The notes beneath the pieces are model-generated. The model saw only the letters and a list, made by a program, of their open reading frames with translations, ran no database searches and had not been told where the DNA came from. This document shows positions 1 to 5,288 of a DNA stretch of 15,020 bases, one piece after another (the stretch's first letter is position 1; each line of letters opens with the position of its first letter). The DNA is taken from the NCBI GenBank assembly GCA_035544315.1, contig DATKGB010000014.1, positions 1-15,020 on the forward strand, in the 5' to 3' direction. This DNA is from JALYSX01 sp035544315 (GTDB lineage Bacteria > Vulcanimicrobiota > Vulcanimicrobiia > Vulcanimicrobiales > Vulcanimicrobiaceae). The position numbers and the translations under genes are program-made.

Positions 1-11
1 GAGAGGCGAGC

Positions 12-797
12 ATGCTGGATACGTTTTTTTTGGAGTCGGACCCGTTTGTATTTCTGATCGTGCTTTTGCCCCTGACGCTGGTCGCACTCGCGTTGGGCTA
101 CGGCCTGACGATTCGCTACGGCAAGCCCCAAGACGGCCACGCGGAAACGGCATTTGGCCTGGGGCAGCGGGCGATTTTCGGGCTGATCGCCTTGATCCTC
201 GCATTCTCGTTCTCGTTCGCGGCCCAGCGATTCCAAGCCCGACACGACCTGGTGGTGAATGAGGCCGAAGCGATCAGCACGACCTACTTGCGGGCCGATT
301 TTCTACCAGCCGCTCAGCGCAGCCGATTTCGACGAAGCCTCATCGCCTATGACAAGACTCGTCTGGAAACCTATGCCGACGTCTCCAACGCATTGGCAGA
401 GGGACGGGCTACCGATCGAGGCACCGCCTTGCAAACGCAACTTTGGGCGATCGCTTCGGGCGCGGCGCGCGGCGACCCGCGCAATCCTTTCTACAACGCA
501 CTGACCAGTTCCATGAACGAAACGATCGACGTCTCCGAACAGCAAGCCGCAGCGCTCGACAATCATATCCCCTCTGCGATCATCGGACTGGTGCTATTCT
601 CCATCATCGCCGGCGCGGCGCTCTTGGGAGTGACCCTCGGACGGGCGAAATCCCCCGATGTCATCCTGGCGATATTCTTCTGCCTGCTCTTTAACGCCAC
701 GGTCTTCACGATCGTCGATCTCGATCATCCGCAAGGCGGCTTCATCCACGTCGACGTCGCGCCCCTTCAAGCAACCCTAGACGAGATGAAACCCTAG
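12..797 (+). CDS. DUF4239 (bestrophin-like) integral membrane protein
   Basis: A 261-residue membrane protein that I recognise as the DUF4239 or bestrophin-like family, whose function is not established. Two hydrophobic helices lie near the N-terminus (about residues 11-34 and 53-71) and two near the C-terminus (about 188-209 and 216-235), with a roughly 115-residue soluble segment between them. Family signatures visible are the helix ending LAFSFSFAAQRF, the VVNEAEAISTTYLRAD stretch that follows it, and the C-terminal DLDHPQGGF segment after the last helix. The ATG is preceded by a purine-rich GAGAGG ribosome binding site at the window edge. It stands alone on the plus strand and ends 131 bases before tRNA-Thr. 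No partner gene hints at a role. Family assignment is from memory of the pattern, not a search. Confidence 0.85.
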   Translation: MLDTFFLESDPFVFLIVLLPLTLVALALGYGLTIRYGKPQDGHAETAFGLGQRAIFGLIALILAFSFSFAAQRFQARHDLVVNEAEAISTTYLRADFLPAAQRSRFRRSLIAYDKTRLETYADVSNALAEGRATDRGTALQTQLWAIASGAARGDPRNPFYNALTSSMNETIDVSEQQAAALDNHIPSAIIGLVLFSIIAGAALLGVTLGRAKSPDVILAIFFCLLFNATVFTIVDLDHPQGGFIHVDVAPLQATLDEMKP

Positions 798-928
798 CTG
801 GGGTTACCGACAAGAAACGGGCAGAGCAAACGCATAAGATGTGCGGAGGCGTATCGAATTCGGCCCCTTGTCGTGGCCCCGGTAGGAGGCAACGGCGGGT
901 CCGGCGTACAGGGCGAAGCGCGCGATTT

Positions 929-1003
929 GCCGTTGTAGCTTAGTGGTAAAGCACCTCTTTGGTAAAGAGGAGAGCGCGAGTTCAATCCTCGCCAACGGCT
1001 CCA
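929..1003 (+). tRNA. tRNA-Thr(GGT)
   Basis: Complete cloverleaf. The acceptor stem GCCGTTG (929-935) pairs with CAACGGC (993-999). The anticodon stem CCTCT/AGAGG encloses loop TTGGTAA with anticodon GGT at 961-963, reading ACC. The T arm is GCGAG-TTCAATC-CTCGC. The discriminator is T1000 and CCA is encoded (1001-1003). It is followed 11 bases later by a strong intrinsic terminator, so it is probably a single-gene transcript. No convincing promoter was identified in 798-928. Confidence 0.97.
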
Positions 1004-1014
1004 GCTTATAAGAC

Positions 1015-1044
1015 GCCCCGATTTTTCTAGGGGCACTTTTTTTT
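1015..1044 (+). terminator. Intrinsic terminator of tRNA-Thr(GGT)
   Basis: Stem GCCCC (1015-1019) pairs with GGGGC (1030-1034) around a 10-base loop. Two bases later come eight consecutive T residues (1037-1044). On the opposite strand the hairpin is not followed by a T tract, so it mainly ends rightward transcription. Confidence 0.85.
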
Positions 1045-1061
1045 CTGTTTTCGGACACGCT

Positions 1062-1135
1062 TGGAGCGGGCGGCGGGAATCGAACCCGCGACTCTTGCTT
1101 GGAAGGCAAGGGCATTACCATTATGCAACGCCCGC
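1062..1135 (-). tRNA. tRNA-Gly(TCC)
   Basis: Read on the minus strand, acceptor GCGGGCG pairs with CGCCCGC. The anticodon stem CTTGC/GCAAG encloses loop CTTCCAA with anticodon TCC, reading GGA. The T arm is GCGGG-TTCGATT-CCCGC. The discriminator is T and CCA is encoded at the low-coordinate end. It lies eight bases downstream of tRNA-Tyr on the same strand, so the two are almost certainly one transcript. Confidence 0.97.
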
Positions 1136-1143
1136 GAAATTCG

Positions 1144-1231
1144 TGGTGGGCAGGGCTGGATTTGAACCAGCGTAACGCTTTCGCATACCAAATTTACAGT
1201 CTGGCGCCATTAACCACTCGGCCACCTACCC
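1144..1231 (-). tRNA. tRNA-Tyr(GTA)
   Basis: Minus-strand class II tRNA. Acceptor GGGTAGG pairs with CCTGCCC. The anticodon stem CCAGA/TTTGG encloses loop CTGTAAA with anticodon GTA. The long variable arm typical of bacterial tRNA-Tyr is present (TGCG-AAA-CGTTA region), the T arm is GCTGG-TTCAAAT-CCAGC, and CCA is encoded. It is the first gene of a Tyr-Gly pair. Its promoter must lie in the 177-base gap shared with the divergent lipoprotein gene, but I see no clear hexamer pair for it. Confidence 0.96.
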
Positions 1232-1361
1232 ACGACACGACCGTCGAAAGACGGCTGCCGAAAGTACGATACCATAGGCCCGGCTTCCTCGCTATAGGCG
1301 GCCTAATCAACGGCTCATCGCCCTCTGGCCGAGTTTTCATGTACGCACCCTCGTTGCGCCC

Positions 1362-1367
1362 TATAAC
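1362..1367 (+). promoter_or_regulatory. Possible -10 element of the lipoprotein gene
   Basis: TATAAC lies 41 bases upstream of the lipoprotein ATG, in the divergent gap with tRNA-Tyr. No good -35 hexamer stands 16-18 bases upstream, so this is a weak call based on the -10 match and position only. Confidence 0.3.
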
Positions 1368-1408
1368 CAAAGGAAGGTACTTTTCGATCTTTGCTTTGGA
1401 GGCACATC

Positions 1409-2557
1409 ATGAAATATCGGGTTCACTCGACGGTCGCAGCCGCGCTGCTCGCCGTGGCGCTCGCCGCCTGCGGCGGCGCCGGCGGCACGAACCCGCCCAT
1501 CGGCGGCGGTGGCAGCGGTCTCAGCGCCCAATCGCAATCCGAGATGTCCATCTCGACGGCCAACGCTCTAGGCTCGCCGATGAAAAACATCGCCGACGAC
1601 AACAACGCGATCTCCGCGCAGTCGCAAGGCATCCGGACGGAATCCGGCGGCCAAGGCACCTGTACGAACTACAGCGAGTTCTTCGCACCCGATAAAAACG
1701 GCGATGCGAACTCGACCGAAAGGCAATTCTTCTACGACGCTGGCTGCACCGAGCTCGCTCGCGACACCGTCCGTATCTTCACCTCGACGGGAAGCAGCTC
1801 CGAAACGGTCGCCAACACCGAAAAGCTCTATGCCGTCAATAACGCGACGCCGATCGCAACGCGCACCGCTACCAACACGATCGCCAACGCCACCTTCGAC
1901 GCAAACGGTTTTCCCAAGGCTGCTAACGGTTTCGACCGCATCGACACCGGCAATCTCGCGCTAGGCGGTGTGAAAACCATCGACTCCGACGCGGAGATGG
2001 TGATGCAACCCGCTAGCGGCGGCATCAATCAGTACTGCGGCGATTCGGCCGGCTTTAACGCGACCGGATTCGCGGCCTTGGGTGAAACCTTCGGTTGGAA
2101 CGGCGGCATCAGCGGCGTCGGCACCCGCACGGTCAACGTTGACCGCTCGATCACCTGGAGCGCGACCCACGCGGGTACCAACTTCAAGGGCGCGATCGGC
2201 GCGCTCTCGATCGCGACGGGCGCCCCGAACACCGCCTGCCCGATCTCCACACCGATGTTCACGCTCGCTGGGGGAACCAGCACGGGCACGTACTCAATCC
2301 CGATCACGGCCACGTACGCGAACGGCCTGCTTGAGAACCTCTCGATCGCCAACGCACAACTAGCCAACGGAAACACCCTTAACGTCAGCACCAACACCAG
2401 CGTCCCTCCGACCAACTCGCTGTTCATCACCGGAACGATCGCCAACGGCAGCACGCAGATCTCGACCTTCAACGTCGACGCATACGGCGACGGAACGCTG
2501 ACGATCACCGCCAGCGGAACGCAATACGTCATCGACGACTGGCACGTCGTCAAGTAA
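1409..2557 (+). CDS. Secreted lipoprotein of unknown function
   Basis: A 382-residue exported lipoprotein. I chose the ATG at 1409 because GGAGG (1398-1402) sits six bases upstream, and the protein then begins with a proper signal peptide: MKYR, a hydrophobic stretch (about residues 9-20), then lipobox LAAC with Cys21. After the cysteine comes a Gly/Pro-rich linker (about residues 22-39), then an Asn/Thr/Ala/Gly-rich domain with few charged residues, suggesting a beta-rich extracytoplasmic fold. Three or four further cysteines (for example in GTCTNY and DAGCTEL) could form disulphides. I do not recognise a family and assign no function. A long antisense frame (2029-2553) is composition-driven and not a gene. 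It is a monocistronic unit closed by a strong terminator at 2598-2632. Confidence 0.88.
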   Translation: MKYRVHSTVAAALLAVALAACGGAGGTNPPIGGGGSGLSAQSQSEMSISTANALGSPMKNIADDNNAISAQSQGIRTESGGQGTCTNYSEFFAPDKNGDANSTERQFFYDAGCTELARDTVRIFTSTGSSSETVANTEKLYAVNNATPIATRTATNTIANATFDANGFPKAANGFDRIDTGNLALGGVKTIDSDAEMVMQPASGGINQYCGDSAGFNATGFAALGETFGWNGGISGVGTRTVNVDRSITWSATHAGTNFKGAIGALSIATGAPNTACPISTPMFTLAGGTSTGTYSIPITATYANGLLENLSIANAQLANGNTLNVSTNTSVPPTNSLFITGTIANGSTQISTFNVDAYGDGTLTITASGTQYVIDDWHVVK

Positions 2558-2597
2558 GCCGTCGCGCCGGATTCCCTCCGCTACCGGCGTTACGACC

Positions 2598-2632
2598 GAG
2601 CCCACAGCTCCTAGCTGCGGGCTCTTTTCTTT
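2598..2632. terminator. Intrinsic terminator after the lipoprotein gene
   Basis: GAGCCC (2598-2603) pairs with GGGCTC (2619-2624), and CAGCT (2605-2609) pairs with AGCTG (2613-2617) across one A-C mismatch and a CCT loop. TTTTCTTT follows on plus. It lies between two convergent genes, 40 bases after the lipoprotein stop and just beyond the GNAT stop. The plus-strand T run makes the rightward direction the stronger one. Confidence 0.9.
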
Positions 2633-2635
2633 CAC

Positions 2636-3073
2636 CTACAACCGAGCGTTGAACTTTAAGAAGCGATCTTCGAGCCTCCAGCCTTTTCGGCGGTATAGCG
2701 TTTGGGCCGCGACATTGTCTTGGGCGGTCTCCAGAAACATCCCGACCGCGCCGGCTTCCCTGGCGAATTCGACGGCTCGATCGAGCAACGCCGAAGCTAC
2801 GCCCGAGCGCCTCGCGTCGGAAACGACGAACAAATCTTCCAAAACGAACGAAGGCCCTAGATGCACGGTACTGTATGTTGGAAACAGTTGTACGAACCCG
2901 ACCGCGCGGTCGTCGATGCGAGCCAGAAACATGACGGAGGTCTCGTCGCGCAGGCAACGCTCGACGAACGCGCGCTCGCCTCGCGGATCGGCCGATTGCT
3001 CGTAGAACGAGCGATAACCGGCTACCAACGGAAGGACGTCATCCAAGTCGGCTTGTTGTGCTCGAGCGATCAT
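2636..3073 (-). CDS. GNAT-family N-acetyltransferase
   Basis: A 145-residue single-domain acetyltransferase of the GCN5-related superfamily, expected to move an acetyl group from acetyl-CoA to an unknown amine. The acetyl-CoA pyrophosphate loop is visible as VSDARRSGVASALLDRA (about residues 84-100, with R88-R89-S90-G91-V92-A93). The C-terminal motif B region is AQTLYRRKGW (about 123-132). The reading frame continues upstream to 3205, but those 44 residues are the antisense of tRNA-Thr, so I place the start at the ATG ending at 3073. A -10/-35 pair immediately upstream supports this and predicts a leaderless message. Substrate cannot be deduced. It is convergent with the lipoprotein gene and divergent from tRNA-Thr(TGT). 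Confidence 0.88.
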   Translation of the reverse strand: MIARAQQADLDDVLPLVAGYRSFYEQSADPRGERAFVERCLRDETSVMFLARIDDRAVGFVQLFPTYSTVHLGPSFVLEDLFVVSDARRSGVASALLDRAVEFAREAGAVGMFLETAQDNVAAQTLYRRKGWRLEDRFLKFNARL

Positions 3074-3080
3074 CGCGCCA

Positions 3081-3110
3081 AGGATAGCATCGGCCGGCGT
3101 TTGAAGACAA
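3081..3110 (-). promoter_or_regulatory. Promoter of the GNAT gene (leaderless type)
   Basis: On minus, TTGTCT (3105-3110) and TATCCT (3081-3086) are separated by 18 bases. Only seven bases lie between the -10 and the A of the ATG at 3073, so a normally spaced transcription start would fall on or next to the start codon. No Shine-Dalgarno sequence is present, which agrees with a leaderless mRNA. Confidence 0.6.
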
Positions 3111-3125
3111 GTCCGCTCGCAGTCT

Positions 3126-3204
3126 GCCGATGTGGCTGAGCGGTCGAAAGCGCCGATTTTGTAAGTCGGTATTACCGTGGGTTCGAATCCCACCGTCGGC
3201 TCCA
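3126..3204 (+). tRNA. tRNA-Thr(TGT)
   Basis: Acceptor GCCGATG (3126-3132) pairs with CGTCGGC (3194-3200), with one T-G pair. Anticodon stem CCGAT/GTCGG encloses loop TTTGTAA with anticodon TGT at 3160-3162, reading ACA. The T arm is GTGGG-TTCGAAT-CCCAC. The discriminator is T and CCA is encoded (3202-3204). Oddities are a D arm with only three Watson-Crick pairs plus a 13-22 G-A mismatch and an enlarged loop (a class II look), and a seven-base variable region TATTACC that is too short for class II. A ferredoxin-like gene begins 24 bases later, so the two are probably co-transcribed. Confidence 0.93.
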
Positions 3205-3228
3205 TCTTGCTTCTAACGATCGTAGTGC

Positions 3229-3561
3229 ATGCAACAGGTCAAACCCAAGTGGCTCAACTCCGGACTGGTGCTCGTGTGCGAACGCTGCTCCAAAGAGCGC
3301 ATCCCGGAGGAATCACCCGAAATCGCGGCGCGGATCGGCGATTTCGATCTGCGCGGTTGGCTCAAGTCCAAGCTCAAAGAGGATGGTCATTGGGGCAAGG
3401 TTCGCGCGATTTCGACATCCTGCATGGATGTCTGCGCGTTGGGTCGCGTGACCGTTTGCATCGACCCGAAAATCGAAGGCGAAGAACCTGAAACCCTGAT
3501 CGTCGACCCGATCGAAGATCGCCATGCCCTCTACAAGCGCATCGTCAAACGCCTGGGATAA
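3229..3561 (+). CDS. Small cysteine-rich protein, probable thioredoxin-like [2Fe-2S] ferredoxin
   Basis: A 110-residue soluble protein with five cysteines: C17-x2-C20 in LVCERCSKE, then C65-x3-C69-x7-C77 in SCMDVCALGRVTVCIDP. A cysteine near the end of the first strand, a C-x3-C-x7-C cluster followed by a VxVxP-like strand, and about 100 residues in total resemble thioredoxin-fold (2Fe-2S) ferredoxins, where four cysteines hold the cluster. Which four would do so here is not certain. The ATG has no clear ribosome binding site. The gene follows tRNA-Thr(TGT) by 24 bases and ends close to the long hairpin at 3605-3708. No redox partner gene is adjacent. The alternative is a zinc-binding protein of unknown role. 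Confidence 0.75.
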   Translation: MQQVKPKWLNSGLVLVCERCSKERIPEESPEIAARIGDFDLRGWLKSKLKEDGHWGKVRAISTSCMDVCALGRVTVCIDPKIEGEEPETLIVDPIEDRHALYKRIVKRLG

Positions 3562-3604
3562 GAAAAAAGCGCCCCCTTCGCCTCGTTGCCTGAACCCCTA
3601 GCGA

Positions 3605-3708
3605 GTGAATCGTTTGAGTTAGTTGGGCTCGCATGCCCCCGGTCGAACGATTAAATAAAAACAAGTGAGACCGGGGGCGTGCGAGCCCAACTAACTCAAA
3701 CGGTTCGC
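3605..3708. repeat. Long inverted repeat: 40-bp stem, 24-base loop
   Basis: Bases 3605-3644 pair with 3669-3708: 37 Watson-Crick pairs and three T-G pairs (3606/3707, 3610/3703, 3634/3679), with no bulge. The loop (3645-3668) is AT-rich. Outside the stem a tandem A-G/G-A mismatch is followed by two more pairs (3601-3602 with 3711-3712). It fills most of the gap between the convergent ferredoxin-like gene and sigH, ending six bases before the sigH stop codon. It may act as a transcription barrier or mRNA 3' end for both genes, or may be a palindromic mobile repeat. A run of six T on minus (3563-3568) lies beyond it in the sigH direction and could help sigH termination. No T run follows it on plus. 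Confidence 0.93.
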
Positions 3709-3714
3709 GAGCGC

Positions 3715-4371
3715 CTACTGCGCGGTGAACTCAAATTCTGACAGATTCTTCTCGATCTTGCGTTTGACGCGTTGGAGCGCGTTGTCGATCGATTTCACGT
3801 GGCGACCGAGGTCGCGCGCCATCTCTTGATACGACTTGCCCTCGAGGTACGATTCGAGCACCTGCGATTCGAGTTCCGAGAGATTTTGACGAATCCGCTG
3901 GCGGATATCGTCGGAGACTTCCTGCGTTACGACCAGTTCCTCGGGATCCGAGGTCTTCTGCGAAGCCATCACGTCGAGCAGCGTCCGTTCGCTGTCCTCG
4001 TCGTAAATCGGCTTGTTCAGCGAGATGTACTGATTGAGCGGAATGTGCTTCTGACGCGTCGCGGTCTTGATCGCAGTGATGATCTGACGCGTGATGCATA
4101 GTTCTGCGAACGCGCGGAAACTCGACAACTTGTCGGCTTTGAAATCGCGAACGGCCTTATATAGGCCGATCATCCCTTCTTGGATGATATCCTCGCGGTC
4201 CGCGCCGATCAGGAAGTACGATTTCGCCTTGATTCGAACGAAATTCTTATACTTGTTGAGGAGGTACTCCATCGCAAGGTTGTCGCCGCCCTTAGCGATG
4301 GCTACGAGGTCCTCGTCGGGACGCTCGTTGTACTCAAGACCCTCCGACGCGGGTTGGGTCATAACTGCCAT
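3715..4371 (-). CDS. sigH: RNA polymerase sigma factor SigH (Spo0H type)
   Basis: A 218-residue sigma-70 family factor of the SigH/Spo0H group, which in Bacillota directs transition-state and stress genes. Region 2 covers about residues 30-105 and includes the -10 recognition helix stretch GADREDIIQEGMIGLYKAVRDF. A helix-turn-helix region 4 covers about 163-210 (YQEMARDLGRHVKSIDNALQRVKRKI region). The start is the ATG at 4371, with GGAGG (4382-4386) ten bases upstream; a second ATG three codons later is possible. It follows rlmB as in Bacillota, but the intervening yacP gene is absent and sigH has its own consensus promoter. What it controls here is unknown. No anti-sigma gene is adjacent. 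Confidence 0.95.
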   Translation of the reverse strand: MAVMTQPASEGLEYNERPDEDLVAIAKGGDNLAMEYLLNKYKNFVRIKAKSYFLIGADREDIIQEGMIGLYKAVRDFKADKLSSFRAFAELCITRQIITAIKTATRQKHIPLNQYISLNKPIYDEDSERTLLDVMASQKTSDPEELVVTQEVSDDIRQRIRQNLSELESQVLESYLEGKSYQEMARDLGRHVKSIDNALQRVKRKIEKNLSEFEFTAQ

Positions 4372-4375
4372 CCTG

Positions 4376-4393
4376 CCTTACCCTCCGGGAAGG
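4376..4393 (-). promoter_or_regulatory. Hairpin covering the sigH ribosome binding site
   Basis: In the sigH leader, CCTT-C-CC can pair with GG-T-AAGG across a C-T mismatch, placing most of the GGAGGG Shine-Dalgarno sequence in the loop and 3' arm just four bases before the ATG. This could lower or regulate translation initiation. It is small, and the fold is inferred by eye. Confidence 0.4.
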
Positions 4394-4444
4394 ATGAGCC
4401 GCAAATCGCGAGCCTGGGCCCGTCGAGCGCGGCACATCCCGTAG

Positions 4445-4473
4445 AGTATAGGAGGGTGCCCCTCCCTCGTCAA
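4445..4473 (-). promoter_or_regulatory. Sigma-70 type promoter of sigH with palindromic spacer
   Basis: On minus, TTGACG (4468-4473) and TATACT (4445-4450) are separated by exactly 17 bases, a near-consensus housekeeping promoter. The -35 overlaps the rlmB stop codon, so sigH has an independent start within the operon tail. The spacer holds a perfect palindrome, GGAGGG-TGC-CCCTCC (4451-4465), which could be an operator. The leader from this start to the sigH ATG is about 65-70 bases. Confidence 0.82.
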
Positions 4474-5288
4474 GGCGCTTTTTGGCTGTTCTCCGTGCGA
4501 ATTCCACACTGTCGCACGGCCTCGTAGAGCAGGACGGCTGCCGCTACCGAGGCGTTGAGCGAAGCAACCCTTCCCAACAGCGGGATCTTGACCAGGAAGT
4601 CGCACTCGCGGCGGACTAGTTGGGCCAGCCCTTCGCCCTCGGCGCCGATGACCAAGGCCAGGTCGGAACCCAGGTCGGCCTTGGTGAACTCCGCGGCGTC
4701 GTCGGCGGCGTCGGCCCCGGTCACCCACACCGCGGCCTTCTTGAACTCGCGCAGGGTTTGGGCGATATTGCTGACCCGAACGATCGGCAGGTGCTCGGCT
4801 GCGCCCGCGGCAGTCTTGCGCACGGTCGCGTTGACGCCCGCGGCGCGACGATCGGGAATGACGACGAAGTCGGCGCCCACGCATTCGGCGGTTCGAATAA
4901 TCGCTCCGAGATTATGGGGATCGGTCACGTGATCGAGCACGACGGCGAGCAGACGGCGATCCGTTCGGCGCCGCGCTAGCACCTCATGTAAGCCGGCATA
5001 TTCGAATGGAGGCGCGATCGCAATCGCACCCTGATGAGCCTTGTACGGAAGCTGCGCGAACCAATCGCGCCGTTCGAATCGAACCGGGATCTTGGCGGCC
5101 TCGGCTTGCTCGACGATCCGGCGCAGCATCGGATCGCGTTTGCGGTCGTCGGCTAGGTGAATCGCCCGGAGGTGCTCGCCCGCTGCCAGCGCTTCGTCGA
5201 CTGCGTGAATTCCGTAGAGTACAGCATCGAAATCCATCAGTGCGGGCTTTTTGCGCCGCGGCGGACCCGTTACTGGACGACGATCCAC
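4470..5288 (-). CDS. rlmB: 23S rRNA (guanosine-2'-O-)-methyltransferase RlmB (TrmH/SpoU family)
   Basis: Transfers methyl from S-adenosylmethionine to a ribose 2'-OH of 23S rRNA (G2251 in E. coli). The N-terminal substrate-binding domain begins YGIHAVDEAL (about residues 25-34). SPOUT motif 1 is LDHVTDPHNLGAIIRTAE (118-135, with N126 and R132), motif 2 is VIGAEGEGL (213-221), and motif 3 is IPLLGRVASLNASVAAA (235-251). Length (272) is normal. The frame opens with GTG at 5288, overlapping cysS by 19 bases; the internal ATG at 5237 is an alternative, giving 255 residues and removing a basic N-terminal tail. In Bacillota, mrnC lies between cysS and rlmB; here there is no room for it. It is the last gene of the long operon before sigH's own promoter. 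Confidence 0.93.
   Translation of the reverse strand: MDRRPVTGPPRRKKPALMDFDAVLYGIHAVDEALAAGEHLRAIHLADDRKRDPMLRRIVEQAEAAKIPVRFERRDWFAQLPYKAHQGAIAIAPPFEYAGLHEVLARRRTDRRLLAVVLDHVTDPHNLGAIIRTAECVGADFVVIPDRRAAGVNATVRKTAAGAAEHLPIVRVSNIAQTLREFKKAAVWVTGADAADDAAEFTKADLGSDLALVIGAEGEGLAQLVRRECDFLVKIPLLGRVASLNASVAAAVLLYEAVRQCGIRTENSQKAP

Noticed and set aside
794..1121. Two minus-strand frames containing LNSRSPLYQRGALPLSYNGK-type sequence
   Set aside because: They are antisense translations of tRNA-Thr(GGT), not proteins.
1099..1695. Plus-strand frame beginning with WWAGLDLNQRNAF-type sequence
   Set aside because: It runs through the antisense of tRNA-Gly and tRNA-Tyr and then out of frame through the lipoprotein gene.
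2029..2553. A 174-codon minus-strand frame antisense to the lipoprotein gene
   Set aside because: No motif, no ribosome binding site, and it mirrors the codon pattern of the sense gene, which has a signal peptide, Shine-Dalgarno sequence and terminator.
3074..3205. N-terminal extension of the GNAT frame (MEPTVGFEPTVIPTYK...)
   Set aside because: It is the antisense of tRNA-Thr(TGT) and the divergent promoter region; such peptides are a well-known annotation artefact.
3605..3708. Long inverted repeat as an ordinary rho-independent terminator, insertion sequence end or CRISPR repeat
   Set aside because: No T run follows on plus, there is no transposase or target duplication, and there is only one repeat pair with no spacers.
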